From assembly GCA_016792805.1 (NCBI GenBank), contig JAEUHX010000016.1, positions 51,424-115,423 of the forward strand: a stretch of 64,000 nt of DNA. The letters run 5' to 3'. Below, in pieces: positions 50,642 to 58,990 of the stretch (position 1 is its first letter; every line of letters starts with the position of its first letter). Origin of the DNA: Planctomycetota bacterium. Lineage in GTDB: Bacteria; Planctomycetota; UBA1135; JACQFD01. The notes beneath the pieces were generated by a model. It saw only the letters and a list, made by a program, of their open reading frames with translations. It was not told where the DNA came from and searched no databases. A program made the translations under genes and the position numbers.

Positions 50642-52077
50642 GGCTGTCCGCCTTCTGCATGGGTCAGCAGAGTCGTCGTGCACACTTCCCGCACGAAAGT
50701 TGAGTTTGCAACGGCGCGCACGCGGTCGACCGTGATCGCCCGGATGTGCTCCACCTGATGGAACATTTCGTGCCAGCCGCCGCCGAGCGCTTCGAACTCC
50801 GCGAGTTCGCGTGCGAGCCCGGCGTTCGCGACAAGGCCCATGAGGAACTCGGTGCGCGCGCGCTGAAGCACGGCATCAAGCTCCGCGGCGCTCGGGCCCT
50901 CGCGGCAGATCGTGTCCAGCTCCTTCCACAAGAGCTGCTCGGCCTCCTCGAGCGCGACCCCTTGGGATGGCACCAAGAGAAATGTGAATGCGTTGGAATA
51001 TTTGCGTCCGGGAAAGCTGGAGATCGCCTGGGCGTGAACCGCCTTGCCGGTCTTGACAAGTGCCTTCTGGAGCCGCGCATGGGGACCGCCAGCGAGGAGG
51101 TCCGAAAGGACGTGAAACACCGGGTCGTCGGGGTGGCTGCCGGCTGGCCGGCGCAGCATCGCGAGCAGCATCGGCTGCGCCGCGAGGCGCACCTCGATGC
51201 GCCGCGCTGGCGGGGCCGGCGCGCCCTCCGGGGGCGACGGCTCGGGCACAAAAGCCGGCAGCCTCCCGAAGTAGCGCTCCACAGCTTCGAACGCGCGCTC
51301 GGGTTCCACGCGTCCGACGATCGACACGATCATGTTCGAGGGGGAGTACTTTCGTCGGAAGAACGCCTCCGCTTCGGTTCTGCTGAATCTCACTAAATCA
51401 GCTTCGAACCCGATCACGGGCCTGCCGTACGGATGATTGGGAAATGCCGCCAGCAGAGCCTCCTCGACGAGCTTCCCGACGGGGCTCGAATCGGTGCGCA
51501 TGCGGCGCTCCTCCCTGACGACCTCGCGTTCCTTATAGAACTCGCGGAGCACTGGATCGTCGAATCGTTCGCTCTCAAGCCATGCCCACAGTTCCAACTT
51601 ATTGGAAGGCAGAGAATAGAAGTAATTCGTCGAGTCGCCCGACGTGGTGGCGTTCAGCCCGACGCCCCCGGCGCGCGTGATCGCTTCGCTGTATTCGGAG
51701 CTGTCGACGAGGGCGAGCGCCTCCTCTTGAGCCTGCTCGAATTGTGCACGGAGCACCGGTGCCTGCGCGTCGCCCGCCACGCGCGCCGCGCGCCACGCCA
51801 GGTAGGCCTTCTCCTCCGCTTCGAGAGCCGTGCGCTCGAGCTCCCAATTCTTGGTGCCAATGCGCCGGCTCCCCTTGAACGCCATGTGCTCGAACATGTG
51901 CGCGATGCCGGTGATGCCCTCTCGCTCGTCGACCGAGCCCACGTCAACGCGCGTGTGGAAAGAAGCGACCGGCGCGATACCGCGCGGCACGACGATGGCT
52001 CGAAGCCCATTGGAGAGGCGTCGGAGCGCGACGCGGGATGCGAGCGCTTCGAACTCGTGAGGAACAGAGGTCGTCAT
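50638..52077 (-). CDS. M16 family zinc peptidase, catalytic subunit
   Basis: A 479-residue insulinase-type peptidase. The inverted zinc motif HMFEH lies near residue 58 (GIAHMFEHMAFKGS), and the third ligand glutamate is probably in the region of the family motif near GVGLNATTSGDSTNYFYSLP, residue ~125-145, where the following acidic residues lie. It has no signal peptide, so it is cytoplasmic, or exported by another route. It is transcribed first; the non-catalytic partner follows with a 4 bp overlap. The ATG chosen starts TTSVPHEF; 14 further in-frame codons upstream look non-coding. It is divergent from an HExxH lipoprotein gene. Confidence 0.92.
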   Translation of the reverse strand: MTTSVPHEFEALASRVALRRLSNGLRAIVVPRGIAPVASFHTRVDVGSVDEREGITGIAHMFEHMAFKGSRRIGTKNWELERTALEAEEKAYLAWRAARVAGDAQAPVLRAQFEQAQEEALALVDSSEYSEAITRAGGVGLNATTSGDSTNYFYSLPSNKLELWAWLESERFDDPVLREFYKEREVVREERRMRTDSSPVGKLVEEALLAAFPNHPYGRPVIGFEADLVRFSRTEAEAFFRRKYSPSNMIVSIVGRVEPERAFEAVERYFGRLPAFVPEPSPPEGAPAPPARRIEVRLAAQPMLLAMLRRPAGSHPDDPVFHVLSDLLAGGPHARLQKALVKTGKAVHAQAISSFPGRKYSNAFTFLLVPSQGVALEEAEQLLWKELDTICREGPSAAELDAVLQRARTEFLMGLVANAGLARELAEFEALGGGWHEMFHQVEHIRAITVDRVRAVANSTFVREVCTTTLLTHAEGGQP

Positions 52078-52188
52078 CGGTGCGGACGAATGAGAGAGCC
52101 CAGTGGCCGGCAGCCGCAAGCCTACGGGGGGCGGCGCCCGGCGTTTTCGTCAATTCGCGGGCCCGATCGGTATCCTCGTTGCCCCTCG

Positions 52189-54462
52189 ATGGGTTCGCTT
52201 CGCCAGCCGCTCTCTCTCGCCCTCCTCCTCGCAGCGGGAGTCGGTACCGCATGCGTCAACTCGGGGCGCCGTCCCGGGCCGCTCACGCCGGGTCGGGCCA
52301 AGTGGGTGGAACAGCGCATCTCGGCGGTGCGCGGTATTGCGGCTCCAACCGAAAAGCCGGCGCCCTCGCTCTCCTGGCAGAGCTTTGTGGCCGCTTCCAA
52401 AGAGTCGGTTTCCGACGAGACGGCCACCCGCAGGTGGCGCGCCGATCGCGCTCTCGGATTTGTGGCCAAAAATGCGGAGCCTCCGAAGACGGGAGTTGCC
52501 TTCGGCGCGCTCGGCGCCGTCGCGGCTTATGACGCAAAGTCGAATTCGATCGCGCTGCTCGGCGACCTCGAGGTGGGCCGTCCGACGGAGAGCGCTTACG
52601 GCCACGAGTTTACTCATTATCTCGACGATTCGAAATTTGATATTTGGAATCTTCGGCTCGCGGCGAAAGGCAATAGCGATCGCTCGATTGCGGTGCAGTC
52701 GCTCATCGAAGGAAGCGCCCTCCTAACGCAGGTCGACTACGCGTTGTCGGAGTCGTATGAAGATTCCCACAGCGGCATCGGCTCGGTGCAGATCTCCCGC
52801 ACCGTGGACGATCTCGAGAGCGAGCTCGGACTGATGTCGCGGGTGCCGAATCCACAGATGCTCGAGGCTCTTCTGCGATCGCCGAAGCACCTTCGCGAGC
52901 GTGTTGTATTTCCGTACTCGCGCGGGCTGCTCCTCGCGCGGGCTCTGCACGAGCGCCGCGGCGCCGCGTCTCTTGATGAAGCCTTTGCGAATCCGCCTCG
53001 GTCGACGGAACAGGTGCTTCACCCCGAGCGCCTGCTCGACCGGCGCGACGATCCCGCCGAGGTGGAACTCGCGACGGAGGGTTGGCCCGGAGAAGTGATC
53101 TTTGAGGACACCCTCGGCGAACTCGGAGTGCGGCAGTGGTTTGAAACCTCGCTCCGTCGGCACGAGGCGAGCCCGCTCGCCGACGGCTGGGGAGGCGACC
53201 GCTTTCGCGTGCTCTCGGGAGCGGCGGGCGATGTGCTTTGTTGGGTCAGCGAATGGGACTCCGAGCGCGAGGCGGAGGAGTTTGCACAGGGAGCCGATGC
53301 GCTGCTTTGCTCCCGCTACGGCGACTCGCCCTGTTGGATGCAACAGTTCGGATTCGATGACGTGAAGCGGCCTGACGGGCGTTATGCACAGATCCGCCGC
53401 CGCGGCCGTGCTGTAGCCATCGTCGATCCGGCGCCCGACACCGAGAATGACTGGGCGGAGCGCCTCCTCGACGAGAGCCGCATCACCCGGACGACGCCGC
53501 TGCCGTCGCGCCCCTCGCTTTTGGAGGCCATCGCAAGCCCACTTTTTCGCCGACGCGAGCATGCGGACGGAAGTGGCGTTCGCGTTCTCGGCGGGCTCCT
53601 GGCCACGCACGACCGGCATGCGGAGTCGAGCTCCTTCTCGCTGCTCGGCGGGACGCTCCTCGACACGGCCAGCTCGCCCGACGGCGGCCGCGTCTCGCTA
53701 TTGTTTGGATTGATCTCGTGGCGGACCGCTCCGCGTCTGGAGAGCGGCCGCGTTCGCGTCGGACCCTTCGCCCATGGCCACGACGCGGAATCGGTTTCCT
53801 GGTCGGCGTTGCCAATCGTGGACGCTCCAGCTTACACGCGGTCGATGGGGCGTCGGCGAGTGCGATTGGGAGTATGGAACTTCGACGAGGCCTACGCCGT
53901 GGAGTTTAACGGTGCCGGGAAGCCCTCCGAGAAAGCACAGATCCAAGGAGGCACGTCGCTCGGGCTCGGGCTGCTGGGGCGCGAGTGGGTCGATTCGCCC
54001 GAAGCCGATGGCACGCCGTTCCGCCGCACAAAGTGGTATTTCCCGTTTGAGATCGGCTTCTCGATCGACGGCTTTGAGTATGGTCCGCTTGGCCCGAGCC
54101 ACCAGCCTCCGCCGCAGACCGCGTCGCGTCCCCGCGGCGGTCTGCTCCCCGGCGACGTCGTCGAAGGCACACAAATCCAGATGCTCGGAGAATTGATTTT
54201 CAGCCTCGATTCGCGCGCGGCGTACCGGCGAGGCGAAGAGCTCCAGAGCGAGGCCAGCTGGAAAGCTGGTGGTGGCCTCCTCGGCGCCGGTGGCGGCCGC
54301 GGCGAAGATACTTTTTGGGCGACGCCGCTCGTCGGCTGGGGCAGCCATCAGGGGCGTTCGTATTTATTGCTTCTGTGGGGAGCCATCGCCATCCCGATCG
54401 CAGGCGATGGGCCCGCGTCGCGCCCCTCGGACGCGCCCTCCTCGGAGCCCGCGTCGCGATGA
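52189..54462 (+). CDS. lipoprotein with HExxH metalloprotease-like motif
   Basis: A 757-residue lipoprotein; lipobox GTAC after a leucine/alanine-rich core. Near residue 139 the sequence YGHEFTHYLDDSKFD carries HEFTH, and a downstream LIEGSALLTQV near residue 173 supplies a glutamate at the distance seen in gluzincins, so a zinc-peptidase-like first half is likely. The second half (~420-757) is beta-rich, with repeated phrases like VRVLGGLLATHDRHAESSSF and GTLLDTASSPDGGRVSLLFG, LGLGLLGREWVDSPEADG; it resembles a beta-domain of unknown kind. The next gene overlaps its stop by 4 bp. Substrate unknown. Confidence 0.75.
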   Translation: MGSLRQPLSLALLLAAGVGTACVNSGRRPGPLTPGRAKWVEQRISAVRGIAAPTEKPAPSLSWQSFVAASKESVSDETATRRWRADRALGFVAKNAEPPKTGVAFGALGAVAAYDAKSNSIALLGDLEVGRPTESAYGHEFTHYLDDSKFDIWNLRLAAKGNSDRSIAVQSLIEGSALLTQVDYALSESYEDSHSGIGSVQISRTVDDLESELGLMSRVPNPQMLEALLRSPKHLRERVVFPYSRGLLLARALHERRGAASLDEAFANPPRSTEQVLHPERLLDRRDDPAEVELATEGWPGEVIFEDTLGELGVRQWFETSLRRHEASPLADGWGGDRFRVLSGAAGDVLCWVSEWDSEREAEEFAQGADALLCSRYGDSPCWMQQFGFDDVKRPDGRYAQIRRRGRAVAIVDPAPDTENDWAERLLDESRITRTTPLPSRPSLLEAIASPLFRRREHADGSGVRVLGGLLATHDRHAESSSFSLLGGTLLDTASSPDGGRVSLLFGLISWRTAPRLESGRVRVGPFAHGHDAESVSWSALPIVDAPAYTRSMGRRRVRLGVWNFDEAYAVEFNGAGKPSEKAQIQGGTSLGLGLLGREWVDSPEADGTPFRRTKWYFPFEIGFSIDGFEYGPLGPSHQPPPQTASRPRGGLLPGDVVEGTQIQMLGELIFSLDSRAAYRRGEELQSEASWKAGGGLLGAGGGRGEDTFWATPLVGWGSHQGRSYLLLLWGAIAIPIAGDGPASRPSDAPSSEPASR

Positions 54463-54899
54463 GGGCGTACGACGATGCGAAGGCCGTTTCCCGGGCGAAC
54501 CTCGAGTTCTATCGAGCCTTCGAGACGCTCCATTTCCAGCGGATGGCCGATTTATGGCTTCGCGAGCCCTATGTGAAATGCGTCCACCCCGGTGCCGAGA
54601 TGCTGACCGGCTACGACGCCGTCCTGCATTCCTGGAAGGAGATTTTCGAACATACGGAACGCATCAAATTCTCCGTGCACGACATCGACGTTCACGTTTT
54701 CGGCGACGTTGCGTGGGTCACGCTGACGGAAGCTGTGGAGACTGGCTTCAGCCGGCACGAGCGCGGCACCTCCGTGATGGCCACCAATGTCTTCGAGCGG
54801 CGCGGAGGGCGGTGGTTCATGGTCCATCACCATGCGTCGCCGCTGCTGCGCCGCATCTCGGCCGATCTCTCCGGCGACGGCATTCCCGAAGGCTTGTAA
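54459..54899 (+). CDS. SnoaL/NTF2-like protein
   Basis: A 146-residue protein with the NTF2-like cone fold signature: an N-terminal helix pair (ANLEFYRAFETLHFQRMADL), then HPGAEMLTGYDAVLHSWKEI, then beta-strands VHVFGDVAWVTLTEAVETGF and the closing GGRWFMVHHHASPL. This is the common SnoaL-like/ calcium-calmodulin-kinase association domain pattern. It starts inside the stop codon of the upstream lipoprotein (ATGA). Such proteins act as enzymes or as small-ligand-binding domains; the role is not fixed. Confidence 0.82.
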   Translation: MRAYDDAKAVSRANLEFYRAFETLHFQRMADLWLREPYVKCVHPGAEMLTGYDAVLHSWKEIFEHTERIKFSVHDIDVHVFGDVAWVTLTEAVETGFSRHERGTSVMATNVFERRGGRWFMVHHHASPLLRRISADLSGDGIPEGL

Positions 54900-54916
54900 G
54901 ATCTCATCCACGATCC

Positions 54917-55465
54917 ATGAGCGACGGCGCCGCCCCTCGAAGCCACGAGCATCAGCAGCAGTCGGCGGCCCCGCCCTGCGCCGGAGGACGGCCGGCTGCA
55001 TTTGCGATAATCACAGTTTCCGACACGCGCACGGCGGAGACCGACGCATCGGGAAAGCTCGCACGCGAGCTGATCGAGCAGGCGGGGCACACGGTCGCTT
55101 TCTACAGAATTGTGAAAGACGAAGTGCATCAGATTCGTGAGACATTGAGCGAGGCGCTCCACGCCGACAAGGTCGAGATCGTCTTTCTCACTGGGGGCAC
55201 GGGCATCTCTCCCCGCGATACGACTCCCGAGGCCGTCGAGAAGTTCCTCGACAAGCCGCTTCCCGGGTTCGGTGAGCTGTTCCGATCCTTGAGCTTTGCA
55301 GAGATCGGAACCGCCACGATTCTCTCTCGCGCCGTCGGCGGAGTCGCGCGCGGAAAAGGTGTTTTCGCGGCGCCGGGATCCCGCGGCGCCGTCAAGCTTG
55401 CATTGGAGAAAATTGTGCTGCCCGAGGCGGGGCACCTGCTGAACGAGCTGCGCAAGCGTGGCTGA
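54917..55465 (+). CDS. moaB: molybdopterin adenylyltransferase-type protein MoaB
   Basis: A 182-residue MogA/MoaB-family protein. The pterin-binding motif TGGTGISPRDTTPEA is near residue 92, and PLPGFGELFRSLSFAEIGTA and the C-terminal GVFAAPGSRGAVKLALEKIV follow. The enzyme adenylates molybdopterin before metal insertion. The first ~25 residues, His/Gln/Ala-rich, are extra to the core. Its presence implies molybdenum- or tungsten-dependent enzymes in the cell, but no such enzyme is encoded in the window. The next gene starts 8 bp before its end. Confidence 0.92.
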   Translation: MSDGAAPRSHEHQQQSAAPPCAGGRPAAFAIITVSDTRTAETDASGKLARELIEQAGHTVAFYRIVKDEVHQIRETLSEALHADKVEIVFLTGGTGISPRDTTPEAVEKFLDKPLPGFGELFRSLSFAEIGTATILSRAVGGVARGKGVFAAPGSRGAVKLALEKIVLPEAGHLLNELRKRG

Positions 55466-56276
55466 GCTGCCGCTCGACGTCGTCGTGGCGGGCCCGCTTG
55501 GAGCCGGGAAGACCACTCTTGTGCGCCGGTTGGCTCGCCAGGCGCGCGCCCTCAGTACGGCGATCTCGATCTCGATCGAGGAGCTGGGCGACGCCGGGAT
55601 CGACCTCGCCGCTCTCGGCGACGAGGGCTACCGCACGGCAGGCGGCGGCGGAACACAATTGTGGCAGATCACAGAAATTGCGTCCCACGAGCCTCTCGGC
55701 GACGTCTGGAATCGGCGCCCGTCGCCGAGCCCGTCGCGGCGGCTCGTCGTCGTCGTCGACGCATCCCGGTTCGACGCCCACTATGCGCGAGATTGTTGGC
55801 GTCTCGCCATGGCGTCCGCCGATTGTGTACTTCTCAATAAGTGCGATACGCGCTTCGAGGCGGAGATCTCCGGCTTGGCCGAAACGGTGCGCCGGCTCGC
55901 GCCGGGTGCTGCCGTGATTCCCACCGTGGAGTCGACCGTCACATGGGATGAACTCCTCGCGGCCCACCGGGACGGCGCTGTGCGCACCTTTGCGGCGCCG
56001 CCGGAAATCGGGCATCTTTTTTGTGAGCTCGAGCGCCCGCTCGTCCGCCGCACCTTGGAGCGCTTCATTTCCGACCCTCCCGCGGGCGTCGAGCGCGCGA
56101 AAGGTTTCGTACAAATCGAAGGGGAGCCCGAGACCTGGTCGGTGCAGATCACCGGGCGCAGCGGCGCCCTGCGCAAAGCATTCCTCTCGGTGCCCCAGAA
56201 GCCGCGGATCGCCCTGGCGGGGGCGCCCGGCGGCATCGCTCTTCGCGCCGCCGTCGAGCGCCTGCTGGAGAAGTGA
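55458..56276 (+). CDS. CobW/COG0523-like P-loop GTPase, cysteine motif absent
   Basis: A 272-residue P-loop protein starting at GTG. The Walker A is AGPLGAGKTTLVRRLARQ near residues 11-28, a Walker B-like strand VVVVDASRFDAHY near residue 95, and a guanine-recognition NKCD near residue 127 (VLLNKCDTRFEAEI), which gives GTP specificity. The C-terminal part resembles the CobW C-domain, shortened. The CxCC metal-binding motif of COG0523 metallochaperones is not seen; the corresponding stretch reads GGGGTQLWQITEI. It overlaps moaB, which hints at metal or cofactor work, but the missing cysteines make a metallochaperone role unsure. Confidence 0.68.
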   Translation: MAELPLDVVVAGPLGAGKTTLVRRLARQARALSTAISISIEELGDAGIDLAALGDEGYRTAGGGGTQLWQITEIASHEPLGDVWNRRPSPSPSRRLVVVVDASRFDAHYARDCWRLAMASADCVLLNKCDTRFEAEISGLAETVRRLAPGAAVIPTVESTVTWDELLAAHRDGAVRTFAAPPEIGHLFCELERPLVRRTLERFISDPPAGVERAKGFVQIEGEPETWSVQITGRSGALRKAFLSVPQKPRIALAGAPGGIALRAAVERLLEK

Positions 56277-56283
56277 GGGTGAT

Positions 56284-56982
56284 TTATCGAGCCTTGCGCC
56301 GCCGCTCCGAGGTTCGCAAGCGCATGAACCGGACGGCACACAGCTCCGTCTGCTCGTAGCGCGAGCCCTCGCGGTCGATCACCACGAGCTTCTGCTCATC
56401 CTCCGGCCCGATCGGCGCCACCAGCCGCCCTCCGTCGGCGAGCTGCTTCAGCAGCGCCCGCGGCACCTCGTCGGCTGCGGCGCTCATCAGGATGCGGTCG
56501 AAGGGGGCCTCCTCGGGCCATCCCCATTCGCCGCTGGCCACGCGAATCCTGAGCCGATCGCGATAGCCGAGGTTGCTCAAACATCGCGATGCTCGATTGG
56601 CGAGGTCGGGGTCGATCTCGACCGAGAAGACTTCTCCGGCGAGTTCACATAAGACCGCCGTTTGGTAGCCCGAGCCCGTTCCGATCTCCAGCACCCGCTC
56701 CGTGCCCTGCAGCCCGAGCGCCTCGGTCATCATGGCAACGATGAGCGGCTGCGAGATGGTGGCGCCGTGACCGATCGAAAGCGGTCGGTCGTCGTAGGCG
56801 TCGCTCCGCGTCTCCTCGGGAACGAAGAGGTGCCGCGGCAGCACCCGCATCGTATTGAGCACTCGGCGATCGCACACGCCGCGCGCCTCGATTTGTAACG
56901 AGACCATCTTCGACCGAAGCCGAGCGGTCTGGTCGGGCCACACATGTTGCAGGCGCCCACCGGTTCCGGAGAGTTCGCTCAT
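56284..56982 (-). CDS. pcm: protein-L-isoaspartate O-methyltransferase
   Basis: SAM-dependent repair methyltransferase acting on isoaspartyl residues of damaged proteins. The 232 residues include VLPRHLFVPEETRSDAYDDR (family RHxFVP...AY.D) near residue 48, the GATISQPLIVAMMTEAL segment, the SAM motif LEIGTGSGYQTAVL near residue 96, and GWPEEAPFDRILMSAAADEV. The start is the ATG before SELSGTGG; the frame runs further upstream but overlaps the divergent hydrolase region. It is convergent with the CobW-like gene, 7 bp away. Confidence 0.93.
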   Translation of the reverse strand: MSELSGTGGRLQHVWPDQTARLRSKMVSLQIEARGVCDRRVLNTMRVLPRHLFVPEETRSDAYDDRPLSIGHGATISQPLIVAMMTEALGLQGTERVLEIGTGSGYQTAVLCELAGEVFSVEIDPDLANRASRCLSNLGYRDRLRIRVASGEWGWPEEAPFDRILMSAAADEVPRALLKQLADGGRLVAPIGPEDEQKLVVIDREGSRYEQTELCAVRFMRLRTSERRRKAR

Positions 56983-57189
56983 GGCCGTTTTGTCCTTACA
57001 CGAGCTTGTATCGCGACCGCGTCGGGCGGTCGCCGAACAAAGCTGCCACGGGACTAACCCAAATGCCAAATTGCGCGAGCGCTGCTCGCCGGATTCGTGA
57101 TCGGCGCGTGCCATCCCCAAGGGGGCTCAGAGGCTCGGAGGCGGATCCAGGCACCGTCGCCGATCGTTGCGATCCGCGTGGGAGAGCCG

Positions 57190-57912
57190 ATGCTGGCGAC
57201 CGTGGGACCCGAATTCGGCCCGACGAGCGTCCGCGGCGAACGACTCCGCGTGATCCTCGTCCCGGGGATCCTCGAGCCGCCTTTGGCGCTCTGGCCCCTG
57301 GCGCTACGCCTGCGGTGGCGAGGGTTTCGCCCGGCGGTCTACGGCTACCGCTCGACGCGCCGCACGCTGGAGGAGCACGCGCCGCTTTTCTTGAGCTATG
57401 TCGCGCGCAAGACTCATCAATTTTCCGAGCCCTTCGCCCTCGTCGGCCACTCGATGGGCGGATTGGTGATTCGCGCGACGCTCGCGCTCCATGGGCGACC
57501 CACGCCCGGCATGTTGCCGGGGCTCCGAGCCGTCGTTTTCCTGGGGACGCCCCATCGGGGAGCGCGCCTCGCCGAGGAGCTGCGCGATGTGTGGTGGTTT
57601 CGTTGGCTCTTCGGGGATCGGGCGGCGGCGCAGCTGGCACCGGGGCACCCGTTCCATCGTCAGGACACCGTTCCACGTGTTCCCTTCGGCACGATCGCCG
57701 GCGGCACGGGCGGCCGCCAAGGACGCGCGCGGTGGATCGAGGAGGACAACGATCGCGTGGTCGAGGTCAGCAGCACGCACCTCGCCGGCGAGTCCGACTG
57801 GATGCTCCTCCAAGCCGACCACCAGGGGATGCTCCATCGCCGGGCAACGGCCGACGCCGTGGCCACCTTTCTGCGAACCGGGAAGTTCAGCGACCGCCCA
57901 GGAGCGCCCTGA
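57190..57912 (+). CDS. alpha/beta hydrolase, PGAP1/lipase-like
   Basis: A 240-residue serine hydrolase. The nucleophile elbow GHSMGG lies near residue 86 (FALVGHSMGGLVIRATLALH); the first strand VILVPGILEPPLALWPLALR gives the oxyanion region, and VVFLGTPHRGARLAEELRD follows as in PGAP1-like and lipase class 2 enzymes. The acid and His are probably in the C-terminal DNDRVVEVSSTHL and DHQGMLHRR. No signal peptide, so it is cytoplasmic. GGGAGAG 3-5 bp before the ATG supports this start. It ends 26 bp into the convergent gluQ gene, an unusual 3' overlap. Confidence 0.85.
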   Translation: MLATVGPEFGPTSVRGERLRVILVPGILEPPLALWPLALRLRWRGFRPAVYGYRSTRRTLEEHAPLFLSYVARKTHQFSEPFALVGHSMGGLVIRATLALHGRPTPGMLPGLRAVVFLGTPHRGARLAEELRDVWWFRWLFGDRAAAQLAPGHPFHRQDTVPRVPFGTIAGGTGGRQGRARWIEEDNDRVVEVSSTHLAGESDWMLLQADHQGMLHRRATADAVATFLRTGKFSDRPGAP

Positions 57913-58882
57913 TCTCGGCCTCGCGGACGACGGTCGCGCCGCGGGGAATGCGGGAAAGGTCGAATCGGTCCAGCAGGTCGCGCGGCGAGGCGTCCGTGAG
58001 CTCGTCGAGAAGCCCCGATCGCAGCGCAAGCCAGCCGACAAGGCGCTGCGGCGGAACGCCCGCTTCGCGGAAGCGCCGCAGCGTTGTGTCGCCATGGCGC
58101 TTGGCGAGGCGACGGCCGTCTTCGCCAACCAGCAGCGGCGCATGGCAGGTGGCCGGCTGGCGCAATCCGAGTGCGCGCTGTAGCAGTCGCTGTCGTGCCG
58201 TCGAGGCCAGCAGATCATCCCCGCGCAGAACCGTGTCGATCGCCATGGCGTCGTCGTCGACGACGCAGGCGAGCTGATAGGCGGGCGTGCGCAACCCCGC
58301 CTTGGGACCCGAGCGCTCCACCTTCTCGATCACAAAATCGCCGCATTCGCGCGCTGGCGTGAAGCGCACGGGCCCGGCCAGCTCATCGACGAAGGCCACT
58401 TCCTCCGGCTCGACGCGAAAGCGCAGCGACGCGGGGCGGCCCGTGGCCTGCTCGGCCTCCGCGACCGATTGGAATCGCCCGCGGCAGGTCCCCGGGTAGG
58501 GCGTCTCGTGTTCGCCGGCGTGGGGCGCCGACGCGGCGCGCTCCATCTCGGTGCGCGTACAGACGCACGGATAAGCGAGCCCTCGCTGCACGAGCTGCTC
58601 GAGTGCCGCGCGGTAGAGCCCCAGCCGCTCGGTTTGGCGATAGGGGCCGAAGCTCCCGCCGACATCGGGCCCTTCGTCCCAGTCGAGCCCGAGCCAGCGG
58701 AGGTCGTCGAGCGCCTCGCGCTCGGCGCCGGCCTTGAGCCGCGGGCCATCGAGGTCCTCGACGCGCATCACGACGGCACCACCCCGTGCGCGCACGGCGA
58801 GCCACGCCAGCAAGAACGATCGCGCGTTCCCAAGGTGGAGCGCGCCGGTGGGAGACGGAGCGAGGCGGCCGCGGATCGGCAT
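57887..58882 (-). CDS. gluQ: glutamyl-Q tRNA(Asp) synthetase
   Basis: Attaches glutamate to queuosine in position 34 of tRNA(Asp). The 331 residues form a class Ic synthetase catalytic core without the anticodon-binding domain, as in GluQRS. The HIGH-type motif is PSPTGALHLGNARSFL at residues 9-24 and the KMSKS-type loop is RRLAKRHGDTTL near residue 257. A zinc-binding set C-x-C (YPCVCTRTEM) with a later YPGTC supports the GluQ subtype. VEDLDGPRLKAG near residue 41 and LRGDDLLASTARQ near residue 219 are typical. It implies a queuosine pathway elsewhere. Confidence 0.93.
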   Translation of the reverse strand: MPIRGRLAPSPTGALHLGNARSFLLAWLAVRARGGAVVMRVEDLDGPRLKAGAEREALDDLRWLGLDWDEGPDVGGSFGPYRQTERLGLYRAALEQLVQRGLAYPCVCTRTEMERAASAPHAGEHETPYPGTCRGRFQSVAEAEQATGRPASLRFRVEPEEVAFVDELAGPVRFTPARECGDFVIEKVERSGPKAGLRTPAYQLACVVDDDAMAIDTVLRGDDLLASTARQRLLQRALGLRQPATCHAPLLVGEDGRRLAKRHGDTTLRRFREAGVPPQRLVGWLALRSGLLDELTDASPRDLLDRFDLSRIPRGATVVREAEIRALLGGR

Positions 58883-58990
58883 ACCTCCATCCTCGCGCAG
58901 AAGAGTTCCGCGACGTTGCCACACCTCGTCGAGCCCCGCAGAATCCGCGCCCCCCATGGTGCGCGCCCTCACGGGCGCCTGCGAACCCTC

